This document shows, piece after piece, positions 23,416 through 33,900 of a stretch of 64,000 bases of DNA. Each line of letters starts with the position of its first letter. Positions within the stretch are counted from its first letter, which is position 1. This DNA is from Filosporella fistucella (taxonomy: Eukaryota > Ascomycota > Leotiomycetes > Helotiales): positions 1,426,001 to 1,490,000 of the forward strand of contig JAQJZZ010000018.1 in assembly GCA_030077755.1 (NCBI GenBank). Direction: 5' to 3'. The notes beneath the pieces were generated by a model that saw only the letters and a program-made list of their open reading frames with translations, was not told the origin of the DNA and made no database searches. Position numbers and translations under genes: made by a program.

Positions 23416-24219
23416 TCATTCCGCCTTCTGCATTTGCTTTCCCCGCATGATCTTTCTTCGCTGTGCCATCATATGCATGAACAATATGTACGAACCTATA
23501 CTTTATTAGCTGATGGACGTTGTTATCAACTCAACAATTCATACCCGGAATATAAATGAACAGAATCAATTGCAGAGCCCAAGCATATTCTTGTCGAATT
23601 TGCCTCGCAGGCTCAATGGCCTTATAGATCAACCAACATTCGCTGCTGATTCCCAATGGATACAGTATGAAGAATGTGTTGTATCTCAGCCAGGCAATGA
23701 ATCCTGGGCTGTATCCTGATAGTGTGAAGACGAAGTATGAGTACCGCACAACTTCTGTAACACTCCATGCAATCAACATGCTCGAATAGGCGGGAGATTT
23801 CGCAATGAAAGGGAATGCGTTGACTATAGGCCAGACAAGGAGGATTCGACTTGAAACTTGCATGAGAGTTGTGCTGACCGGAGCACGAACAACACCTAAC
23901 ATATGTTAGTGAGACAAACCACGAAGAGATGAAGCTTCGTACCTGCTGCTGCGTGTACCACCTCAAGCAAAGCCATTGTCTGAGTCCATTTCGTGAATCT
24001 ACCGACACCAGGATAAACCTTTCTAAATCCAACCAGTGGGACGATAAGCACAACGCGTCCGAGGACTACGAGCCATAAGACAGCAGAGATGAAATTGTAG
24101 AGGATGAGATATTGTGTTTTCGAGGAGCTGGATTGAAGAACTTTGGGCGGCTTAGAAGGTCTATCCTTCACGCCGCCTGTGCTGGGGGCACTTTTACGTG
24201 CTGCTTCCGACGCACACAT
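23416..24219 (-). CDS. phs1: Very-long-chain 3-hydroxyacyl-CoA dehydratase (PHS1/PTPLA family)
   Basis: Endoplasmic-reticulum enzyme that dehydrates 3-hydroxyacyl-CoA in very-long-chain fatty-acid elongation. Exons are 24219-23943, 23895-23545 and 23495-23416, giving 235 aa with 47 and 49 bp introns. After a hydrophilic N-terminus come membrane segments beginning ILYNFISAVLWLVVLGRVV. The family block TKWTQTMALLEVVHAAAG is intact, as is the active-site region LRYNTFFILYPLGISSE, where the Tyr and Glu of PHS1 lie. The last exon gives a short basic tail (MMAQRRKIMRGK). Ordinary length for fungal PHS1. The start is the only ATG preceding the conserved block. Primary metabolism, not part of the PKS cluster. 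Confidence 0.92.
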
Positions 24220-25744
24220 TTGTTGTGCTGATTTTGGAAATCGTCAATTAGTATTGAGGTGTTGTTGGGAGGAATTTCTATCAAAGCTCCAAAGCCGCCA
24301 TTTCCATGGGGGTGATCTAACCGAAGCTTGGCTGGCAAGTAAATTCCGTTGACAATTGACAACGACATCTCCCTTCAAGTAAATCTACATCAACACGGGT
24401 TGTTATTGTTGGCCCTCGTCATGGTTAAAGATCCAACCTGGTTCTAATTCTCTTCATGTTTCATTATTTAAGACTCGATGTTCTGCCTCTTCCACAGAGC
24501 GTTGCCATGAGCACACAATTCCAGTTGAGTTCTCAAGTCACAAAGACTCGGCTACAAGCAAATGAGTTCGCTAGCCATAATTACGGTAAGGCGTCCTGAA
24601 ATGTGGCATTCATTTTCGGACTTCATCCTGAGTAGTCTTCAAGATTCAAAATTCATCATGTAATTCCCTACTCACCAGGAAGCCTTGGTGAAGGCTGCCA
24701 GTCTACTAGATAATGTCACATGGCCCTTTATCGCAAGGCTCGAGCAATGTGCCGAGATCCCTCGAGTGAGAGATGCATCTAGAGGGACAAACTCGGGGGA
24801 AAAACCCTGCTCTCATCAATCGGGCGTGTTGAACTTGATGGTTGCCAGACTCACATGCAGTTTTCAGGCCTGCCCCATTCCTTTCCATCTTTCATACCTA
24901 TGAACAGGCACGCGTTGGCGACGATCAAGTGCGGTGTGACTGCTACATAGAACAATCGATCCCTGGAGTCGGTCAGCCTCGATCAAAGAGCAGAGAACAT
25001 GAGCCCGATTATTCGCACCCACCAAATGCCCAATAATCGCGATTTTTGGAAGCTTGGCTGTACGTGTGTGGTGCTTGTGGTAACACTGCACTTTTCTCTT
25101 CTCTCGTCGTTCGATAATGGCAAACATATATGTCTCTGGAGGTTCGCCGAGTACACTTTACAGTTGCAGTACTTGACAAACCTGCATCTCGTATATCCCT
25201 GCAATTTTTTTTCTCCGCCAACACATCTTCTCCACAGTATGAGCTTCGATCGCATTACTCGGCAGTAAAAAAATTGGCTTTTGGGCATCGATGTCCCTAG
25301 TATGCGTGTGTTTCCTTCACGTTCCGACTTCCAGATGCTTTTCGGTGGCGAAGCTTTTACTCTCTGAACCCAGCCTCACTGTCAGGTCTACCAATAAGCA
25401 GCCGTCTTTTAGATGTTGGGTAGACCGCTTCAATGCTTATCTCAACTTATGGCCGTTTGCAGTCCCAGTGTAAGCTCCCGCATGCTTGCTGTACCGGGCC
25501 TTGTTGCAATTACCCTAATCATGTAACCGCACCTGGGTCAACTGTGTTGATGTTCATGCCCAAGTCAAAGGTAGAATGTCCACCATGGCTTTTCCCCGAT
25601 AGCCTACCTCAGATGAAAGCTTATAAAACTCGACACACTTCTATTCCGCTTTCTGAACGATCCCAATCTTATTACTGCTTTACAAGTTTCTTCTTTCATC
25701 AAGCACAAGGAGGTCATCATATTGCAGCCTCGTCTTTATCATCT
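24220..25744. other. Intergenic, no gene seen
   Basis: About 1.5 kb upstream of PHS1 (minus) and of the small basic protein gene (plus). Several 60-100 codon frames overlap one another on both strands, without motifs. Promoter and 5' untranslated sequence is expected at both ends. Confidence 0.45.
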
Positions 25745-26143
25745 ATGACCCAACGGCTGCCTACGCCGCAGAGCTCTCGATCGGCCGAACCTCCATCAGA
25801 GAACACGACTCAAAAATCTAAGCACCAATCGAGCCCTGGAGAGACGCAACTCACTTCAAGCAAAATGGTCAACTCCCATCTCCTTCACCTCATCGAGATA
25901 CTCGGAGTATTCTTTTGCGCACACCAGTTATGGCCAAAGGGAGTGACATATGGCAAGGCTGAAGAATGGGAGAAATCATATCGAAAGAATCATGGTCACG
26001 CATCTCGATCCAAATCATACAATAAGCGTCATGGGAGTGGAGGCTCGAGTAGGGATGGCATGAGGAGATCGGGGAGGGACGAAAGAGATTACGAATATTA
26101 CGAGAGGCCGAGAGGCCCCAGGAAGGCCAGCTCGAGATATTGA
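25745..26143 (+). CDS. Small basic hypothetical protein with one hydrophobic segment
   Basis: I do not recognise the family. The open frame is longer upstream, but those codons look non-coding (Cys/Pro mixed). The ATG at 25745 gives 132 aa with clear protein character: a Ser/Gln/Pro-rich N-terminus, a hydrophobic stretch LLHLIEILGVFFCAH near residue 50, then KGVTYGKAEEWEKSYRKN and a strongly basic Gly/Ser/Arg/Tyr-rich tail (GGSSRDGMRRSGRDERDYE). It may be a tail-type membrane or RNA-associated small protein. No intron is needed. Confidence 0.55.
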   Translation: MTQRLPTPQSSRSAEPPSENTTQKSKHQSSPGETQLTSSKMVNSHLLHLIEILGVFFCAHQLWPKGVTYGKAEEWEKSYRKNHGHASRSKSYNKRHGSGGSSRDGMRRSGRDERDYEYYERPRGPRKASSRY

Positions 26144-26924
26144 GACTGCACTACACTAGCCAAGGCAAGGCAGCTTTTCATGAGACAAGATTGTACGATG
26201 GACACGATTTATGATGGCGTTCAGGCAGGGAGTGGTGTAAAAGCTTCCGCTATTTTGATGGGCAGATTGGGAGGGCAAACTCGGCGTCCTGGTGGTAATT
26301 TGGTTTACTTTCTTGTAATTTCATTGGGCAAAGATCAAACAAACGCTCCTTGGCTCAGTTGCATTTCCTTTTTGAGAGTTTTGTGCGTTGCAATATCGCA
26401 GGATTGTGACGAGGTATAATTATTGCAAATATATTTCCTAGTTCCACACTTGCTTTGTAACCTCAGAAAGCATTCTGTCCATTTCCTTCACAATAGCAGT
26501 GAAATGAGGAAGTCTTCTGGTTCCGCATTTAGTTGTGAGATATGGGAATTATGCAAGTCTCTAATGTGACTTCACTGAGTGTGATTATCTTTGTGTCGCT
26601 AGCGAGAGGCAGCTTTACTTGAGCTCACACTGTCTAGATCAGCTCGGGACACAAACAACCGGTTTCAGATCCTGCAGGTCATTCTCGTGGCTACAGCTTT
26701 GTCTTACACAAGCTATTGATACATCGAGCATCCTAGTTGGGTACAACATTGTGCCAAGCAAACAATATTCGTCCTTCCTTCTCGAACGCAGCAAATCGAT
26801 CGTACAAAATATTCTCCATCTCACAGACTGCCACCAAAATTATCACATCTCAATCCACTCCTCGCCGTCAGGCACCAGCTCGAAATTTCTCGGCAGCTCC
26901 ACCACTCGTGGACCGTTGAATCCA
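26144..26924. other. Intergenic between two convergent small genes
   Basis: About 780 bp of 3' flanking sequence. A plus-strand frame from 26619 to 27218 crosses into the antisense of the next gene, but it starts with a non-ATG codon and has no motifs. Confidence 0.4.
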
Positions 26925-27227
26925 TCACTCAAAACACCTATCCTCACCAAACTCATTTTCATCTCTAACACAGATACCACATCCGAATACCTGTATCTTC
27001 GCCGGAGCACCCACAAACCCGGAACATTTGTAGAGAAGATTCTCCCCGCAAGTCCCATCCAGGGCTCCGTCTTGGTCATTGGCTCGCGAGCCGCAGAGTC
27101 GACCAATGGTCGTCGTTGTACAGGTGCAAACATCACAGGTATCTGCTCTTGGAATGGTAGCTCGGCTGTAGGCTGTCGAGGAGACCATCAGAAGGAGGAA
27201 GATGGTCAAGGCGAGTGATTTGAACAT
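26925..27227 (-). CDS. Small secreted cysteine-rich protein
   Basis: Candidate secreted protein of 100 aa. The frame runs further upstream, but the ATG at 27227 starts a textbook signal peptide: MFKSLALTIFLLLMVSSTAYS, cleavage expected near residue 20. The mature part has nine cysteines, including the cluster TCDVCTC and the pair FGCGIC, and ends DRCFE. Size, signal peptide and cysteine density fit apoplastic effector-like or cell-wall proteins of fungi, but I recognise no named family. An odd number of cysteines means one is unpaired or pairs between chains. A 199-codon frame on the opposite strand covers the gene, and I treat it as a shadow. Confidence 0.7.
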   Translation of the reverse strand: MFKSLALTIFLLLMVSSTAYSRATIPRADTCDVCTCTTTTIGRLCGSRANDQDGALDGTCGENLLYKCSGFVGAPAKIQVFGCGICVRDENEFGEDRCFE

Positions 27228-27929
27228 TGTTGAAGAGAAGCTATAGTTGATTCTAGTAAGATTAGAGAATTCGAATACTGAGTAGAAAGTACTGTGGATA
27301 TACCTCAAAACAACAGAAAGTCAAGGGCAAAGAAACAAGTCTATTGCCGGTCCAAATCTAAGGGTAGAGATTGCGATTACCCAGAGATATTGTATTCAAT
27401 CAACAAAGATTGTCCCACTAAATTGCAAATTTGTGCTCAATTTGTGACCAAAAAGGTACTAGACGATTGAGGAAAGAGTACATCCTACTCTAGGCCATGG
27501 CAACTTCCATATTGGAGAATGTTGCGAGTAACGCGCTGGGGGTTCTCAAGTGAATCAGAAGAAGTCCATTCAGGACCAACCTCCGGTCGACTTAGTTTGG
27601 CAAGTACCCTTTCAATTGTCCCAATTTCCTACATAGAATGCCCAGGCTTGGCAACGATGTGCAACAAATGTACGGTTTGACCATTTCCATTGTTGCTGAT
27701 TGTCGTGCCTCCTTTGCGTCGAGGGAAAGTCTGCGGTCTGACCTTCGCATTCACCCAGCCTAAATCGCCATGCTTCGGAGAAAAAGCCCAGCAGGCTCCC
27801 GCGATGGGCAACAAAACTTCGCAACTCACATAGGTGAACAATTGCTTTTCCAACATCCACAATTAGATCATGGTCAGTCCCGTCGCTCTGCCAAATTGAA
27901 AGCTTTTTTATTTTCAATAAAGTTTGTTC
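27228..27929. other. Intergenic: promoter of the secreted-protein gene and 3' flank of the Irc6-like gene
   Basis: About 700 bp without a supported gene. Two overlapping 77-101 codon minus frames near 27612-27917 share the same sequence and have no motif. Confidence 0.45.
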
Positions 27930-28956
27930 TTATAATTTTTTCATGATATCTGCGACTGCTTTAGCAGCGAATCTTTTTCTTTCAGCTTCAGGCATGTCTG
28001 CACCCAGATCTGCAACAGTCAGTCATATTCCAAGAGCAAAATCTTTAGACTTACCTCTCACTGCTTGCATCTTCAACATCATCGCCTGTAGTTCCTCAAT
28101 TCCTTCGTCGTGACCGTTTTCATCTCCGCCATCATCGCCACCTCCGTGAATCGCCTGTTTCATCCCAAACATTTCCATTTCCATTTCGGCTCTATCCGCG
28201 GCATCCATTCCAAATCCAATCCCCTCCATTCCCTCCCCATCGTCATCTTCGGAGTCAAAATCTTCAGCTTTAAGAGCCTCACCCAACTCATCAGGCGCCT
28301 CCCAGTCGTTAGCTTCCAGAGCCTCCTTTAATCTCTCCAAACCCATCGGCTCTGTTGAATCAGCCAGGCCATAGAAACTCATAATTCTCACACTTACCAG
28401 AAAACTCATTTCGTCCCTTACTCTCAAAATCAATAAACTCAAATCCAGACTCCTGGCATATTTCTTCCCATTCATCAAAACTCTTCTCCATATAAGGCGT
28501 AGTAGACTGTGGCATCGCCACAGCCAAACAAACCCCATCCCACATTAATCCACAACCTTCTTTTACTACCTCCGCTACATTCTCCAACAGAGTCTTCACC
28601 TCTTTCAATCCCTCGTCATGGAGAGGTTTCCGGAAACACACAATAAATGCTCCGATTACAGTCAGCACTTCACGTGCTTCAGGAGCAAGAAATTCAGTAG
28701 ACCAGTTGGATGGTTCATGGATCTCGTCAAGCCAGATGGGTATGGTTGCGGTGTAGTAGTTTGTTTTGATCGGCCAGTTGTGTGTTGTACCTGCTATGGT
28801 GTCTCCAGTAATTGATGGAGGGGTGCCGGTGAGCCCTGCGTCATGAGTCAGTTGTGGGATGAAGGGACAATTACATTTCCTACCTTTTACAAGATCAAGA
28901 AGACCGGAATCTGGATGGCTAACCGCTAGGACACGGCGCGGATGAGGGATTTCCAT
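27930..28956 (-). CDS. irc6: Irc6 / alpha- and gamma-adaptin-binding protein p34-like
   Basis: Small-GTPase-like adaptin-binding protein linked to clathrin-coat trafficking. Exons are 28956-28884, 28835-28398, 28351-28055 and 28009-27930, giving 295 aa with introns of 48, 46 and 45 bp. The first intron is in frame and stop-free. The N-terminal half has the Rossmann-like start HPRRVLAVSHPDSGLLDLVK and the WLDEIHEPSNW and VIGAFIVCFRK blocks. The C-terminal half carries the family signature MGLERLKEALEANDWE, a long acidic Asp/Glu stretch, and a final helix ERKRFAAKAVADIMKKL. Splicing is confirmed by frame restoration into this helix. Confidence 0.85.
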
Positions 28957-29312
28957 CTTTGTGGTGGCTGTGGCTTAATAGAGAAGCTTAGAAGAAACTC
29001 TTTTAGAAATGCTCAATATTCGGAGATGCCTGGTCGTGCACGTGATATCGATTTTGTGTCTGTTTGAAGGCAGATTTGGGAGGTTTAAATTGTACGGACA
29101 CAAGGCAAGAATAACAGTCTCAATCGATGGTCCGCAGTCATTAATCACAGCTCCTGTTGTTCGCCTTGTCGATTTGCCATGAAAATGGCTTCTATTCTGG
29201 CATACCCTTAAATGGTAGCCAACTGCCAGGCAAACATGCATGGCTTTTCCTCTAACGCCTTATCAAATTGGCCCAACCGTCATATATCCTCATTCCCTAA
29301 TCATCCATTCCT
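28957..29312. other. Spacer between Irc6-like and Sm D3 genes
   Basis: About 355 bp between two minus-strand genes: Irc6 promoter and Sm D3 3' region. Nothing else is seen. Confidence 0.4.
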
Positions 29313-29924
29313 TCAACCTCTAGGAGCGCCTCCTCTACCACTTGCTCTTGCCCTGCTGACTGTAGCTCTTCCTCTTGCCAAACCCACCCCTCTTCCCTTC
29401 ACTCCTCTGCTTCTGAACATTGGCGCGTTCCTATAATCAGACCTGTCAGCTTCAGGTCCGTACTGTTTTGTAGATTGATGCAAGGCCTATAGGCTTGAAT
29501 CTGGGAATGCAGGATACTGACCGAAGCATATCTGGTACAATGAAGAACCGCACATGAGATCCACGAATGTAAACCTGATCCAGATGGCTCACACGCCCAT
29601 CACGAGCAGTAACTGTAATATCTTTGAGTTGAACATTCATGTTATCCTCAGCTACATAGCCCTAAATCAGCTATCGTTCAAATTCGAAAGGGAAGGTTGG
29701 GTGGGAATAAGAATATGCAGACGGACCTTCAAGAAGCTTGCCGCGGTACACCTGCCCAGATGTGATCTCGAGGGTGACAACATGGCCCTGCAAAGCAATT
29801 TGTTAGTAAAGAGAGCAGACAAAACACGCATCTAGAAGCTGGCTTCTGGAAGGCGGGGTGAAGAAAATTGACGAACCTGCGCCTCGTTCAGCAGCTTGAT
29901 GGGAATACCGATAGTGCTCGTCAT
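29313..29924 (-). CDS. smd3: Small nuclear ribonucleoprotein Sm D3
   Basis: Core Sm-ring protein of spliceosomal snRNPs. Exons are 29924-29877, 29787-29727, 29651-29522 and 29430-29313, giving 118 aa with introns of 89, 75 and 91 bp. The Sm1 motif covers [20 protein letters not shown] with [10 protein letters not shown], and Sm2 is the [17 protein letters not shown] block. The tail is Arg/Gly-rich ([20 protein letters not shown]), as expected for a substrate of arginine methylation. The start ATG gives the conserved N-terminus [18 protein letters not shown]. Donors GTTCGT and GTCCGT are unusual but force the only reading that restores the family sequence. Confidence 0.95.
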
Positions 29925-30153
29925 GATTGCTTCAAATAATTCTGTGTGACCGTAGCTATGTCGAGAGATCTGCGAATCAGTATGGGGGGTTGTTGAGGCG
30001 GTATTCGTGGGGTGAGCGTGTTGGGGTGGAATTCTGGAATGAATTGCGCTAAGGATTTTGAAGCTCCTCGCTAGCGTCATCTGGAGCTAAAGGCATCTGA
30101 ATTCTATACTCGCCTTCTCAACTCCAAAGTCACATGCATGACAAGTGATATCC
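29925..30153. promoter_or_regulatory. Divergent promoter shared by Sm D3 and Gep4 genes
   Basis: Only 229 bp separate the two start codons, so both genes must be driven from this short stretch. I see no clear TATA box. Confidence 0.6.
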
Positions 30154-30990
30154 ATGGATATGAATACCTTCAATGTCTCAGCTACGTTGAACATCTTTCG
30201 CCTGATAGCTCGCCCGAGTTTGTGTCTTCCGCATGCCACGGTATCGACGTTCAATCAGTTGCCTATTCCGTTGAACAAGGCGTTTGGAAAATACAAAAAT
30301 GTTGATATCAGGGCTATAGTTCTGGATAAGGATAACTGTTTTGCTATTCCTCATGAAAGTACAGTTCACAAACCATATGAGGTAAGTTTCTTTTCCATAA
30401 CAAGTACATGAACCACAAAGTTGTACCTTTTCTTGCGTGTATCTTCCTCACTCCTCCTAGTGTTTCGCCCTCTATACGTCACGCAAAATTTCAACTATGT
30501 CTAATTCAAAATAGGAGCATTTCAAGCGTCTAAAGGAAGAATACCCTGGACGTCGTCTCCTGATCGTCTCCAATACCGCTGGTGCCTCATCCATTGATCC
30601 CACGGGCCGCATAGCCCGTGAAGTTGAAGCAGCGACAGGAATAGCTGTCCTCCCTCACAGCACCAAGAAACCCGGCTGTGGCCCCGAACTCATGAATTAC
30701 TTCCGCAAGTATCCCGAGACGGGCGTAACGCGTCCTGATCAGATCGCCATTGTAGGTGATCGACTGACAACAGATGTCATGATGGCGAATCTGATGGGCA
30801 GCTATGGGGTGTGGATCAAGGACGGGGTTGTGCCGATGGAAGAAACCAGTATTGTGAGTTTTATTTTTCTATATTACTGAAGGTATGATGTTGATTGTTT
30901 CAGTTTGCTCGCATGGAACAGAAGCTAGCAGCCTTTCTCTTGAAAAGGGGTTATGAGGCACCAACTCCTGAAAGTCCATTCGAAGCATGA
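30154..30990 (+). CDS. gep4: Mitochondrial phosphatidylglycerophosphatase Gep4-like (HAD family)
   Basis: Dephosphorylates phosphatidylglycerol phosphate in cardiolipin synthesis at the mitochondrial inner membrane. Exons are 30154-30381, 30515-30853 and 30904-30990, giving 217 aa with introns of 133 and 50 bp. HAD motif I is IRAIVLDKDNCFAIP, the DxD form typical of Gep4. LLIVSNTAGA corresponds to motif II, the Lys is in HSTKKPG, and the acidic motif is IAIVGDRLTTDVMMANLMG. The N-terminus NVSATLNIFRLIARPSLCLP is conserved in fungal Gep4. A second in-frame ATG at 30160 is an equally good start. Confidence 0.93.
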
Positions 30991-33900
30991 TCATCAAAGA
31001 TACTGACCCCTTTTACGGCTTCTTCCCTCCGTATGAAGCTCACGTGCGATCAATCAACGCAGGCATCTTGCAGCTACCGATGGCAGCATGACCAAACCCT
31101 ATTCAGGCTATCATCCTTCGTCTGATCTTTTCTACGTGGCTGTGCTTGCATATATGCACATTGGAGGCGTCATAGATGATACTCTTCCCCCACGGCCGAC
31201 AACAATATAGGAAGCAATATCACGACGAGACGTGGATGTGATGCTGCACAGAAGTTTGAGATATATATTATTTTGTAGTACTATCGTTCGACCACGTAAG
31301 GCTTTCGCTTTACTGAGCGGCACACACAAATCAGCCTTACTCGTGTACCATCACCACGCCTCTCCCGGGATAAGTTGTATGGAATAGATTACCATCTACC
31401 TTGTGTCTTGTAGATAATACTTAATGAACGTCTTAATGCAGTTTCTCTGAACCCAGTTTCGAGGTCCGCAATCAATGAAGTCGTGGTTCCGAGTCTATCA
31501 CCAAATTAATGTGCTATGGGTGACCAATTTTGGAAATGGGAAATGTAAGCATGCTTCTCGGATATTATATGAAGGTAGTGAGAGGCGATTGGAGGAGTCG
31601 ACGACATGTGAGTAGGAGAATTGCGATAGGAGATTCTGAATACACGCCTAATGTTGATATCATCTCGAGGTGAAAGATCAGATGAACCGTTTTATGCTTC
31701 AAATTATTCTTACCGTGGTATTGTATCTGGACCCCTCTTGCGTTTGGAGTTATCCCATGTCCTTATGCCCGATAGAAAATCTTATTCGCCTACAGCTACC
31801 ATGAACTTGCACCTTGGAGTTGGGTACTGAATCGGAGTCATTTTGTACAACTCCCTGAAAAATTAAGACGAGAGCTGGAGGTCCATTTTCTCGGTGTCCA
31901 GCAGTGCTAGAAAATTACAGCAAAGTTGTACTAGGGTATGTTGATTCGAGCTTGGTATATAATAATTCTAGAATCTGCTTTGGATTCAACGGAGTCCTTC
32001 ACACCTAGCACTAGAAAAATACTGGGTATGCGCTCGTCTAATGGGAAGGACATTTGGAATCAACGTGAGCATAGCATATTTCTGATATTTTCATTTTGCC
32101 TCAGGTTGGGCGTCGACACCATATTGCATGGAGCGGTATGCAGTGATGAGAAAGACCAGACGTAAGACTTAAAGAGGGGAGGAACATCAAGGAAGGGGCA
32201 ACGTTCGTGTCATTCAAAAGACATTGGTGGCTCCTCAGCAACTATTGTATCCCTGTCTCAAAAGGAATTTCATTTCTTCGAGCTACCAATTTCATGACAT
32301 CTGTGATTCGAGTTTCCGATAGTCATGTTGGTATTTTGCAAATACAAAAATATCAGTTCCTTGATAGTGTTTCCCAGGAATGCACGTAGCTTATGAGATT
32401 TCAGTGAATAATTGAACTCATGAATGATTTGCTCTTTGGGGCATGATCGATGCTCGAGAATGGAAGGGTGAAGGATTTCTGAGCCAACTTGCTGAACAGT
32501 CGGGGATAGGTAACTTCACCATTCCGGAAGCATAGAAATAATAACCTAACAGCCATTTCACGAAGAAGCCATCACCTCAGAATATGAGCGCAGCACCGCC
32601 ATCAAAGACAACTAACTAACTCACTTCTCCTTCATAAACACTCCGCTTTCTAACCCCTAAAACCACCCACCGTTTCGAAATAAAACGAACAATGTGAAAC
32701 ACACCGGTTCATATTGGGCAAGAGGAAGCTCCGCGTCTCCACCTTCTGTGCGTTCAACGCATGAACGTATAACGAGCGCGTTAAGGACCAAGGCTTGATA
32801 TAAAGTGTATCTTCCTAGTATTCTATGTACCTTATTGTCCGGCAAGCGAGACGTAGATGCATTGATTTGTGCTTCGCCACAATGAGTAGTTGCCTCATTG
32901 TCCACTTGGATTTTTGAATAGGTGGGGAAAGTCATGCATTGGTACGGTGCCATGATACTGGGAATCATTGCGCGGAGAGGTAGATAGCATTGGTCCTTGT
33001 ACCGACCAGTATTTTGCGCGTAAATTTTGCTACCTGTCTTTAATTGCGTTGCTTTCAGACGACGTACAATGCAGGGTTACTCTGAGCGTGGGTATCAAAC
33101 GCTGTAGGATATGCATTGCGTGATCCCCGGATGGATAAGCTTGGCGGGCGTTAAGAGACCGGATGAAGACGTTAGGAGGTTTGGGACGAGTTTATTTTTG
33201 GAGTCGAGGGAGACGTGCATAAGGATGAGCGGCGGGAGGAGAGTTTCTTTGAATCGTCGATTTTTATGGTGGTGAGGTTAGGATGAAAAGAATCGAAAAA
33301 TGGATGAAGGATAAAAAAGGGGAAGTAAAGATGAAAGGAGAAGAGAAGAACCGAGAAATTGATGTTGCCTTGGCTTGGTAAGGCCTCGATTAGATGACGT
33401 GTGAGTTGTTGTCGGAGGAAGTTTTTCGTCTGATGAGAGCATCTTCCCTCCTGATCGCTACAGCCTCCAGGATCTGGCGAGTTCCGGTAACGCGGAGGAT
33501 TATTTCCATTTCATCCACACACACACAAGTCCATAGAACAGAGCAGCTGGAAGCCGCCGCACAGCACGACCACATCTAACAGCAGCACTTCTCTCCTGCC
33601 TAGGTATGAGTATTTTGCCACAGCGGGTTGCAATCTAACATGTTCTCTCGGCAGGATCAGCGTGAGGTTATTCTTCTTACCCAACCTGCGATGTCGACAA
33701 GCCAGCGCAAAGATAACCATTAACCAACCCAACCCAACATTATTATTCTACCCGTGCGTGTCAGGGTGCTCACAGGCCAGTCCTTGGACAAGCCATGATT
33801 CCGTGAGGCTGCTTACCCCTCATAGGGCAGATGCATCGCTGAAGATGGAGCTACACGTACTTGGACTTAGAGTAGAGTAATAGTCAGTCTACGGAGGAGT

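Noticed and set aside
32657..32968. 103-codon minus-strand frame in the desert
   Set aside because: No similarity recognised, no signal peptide or domain, isolated.
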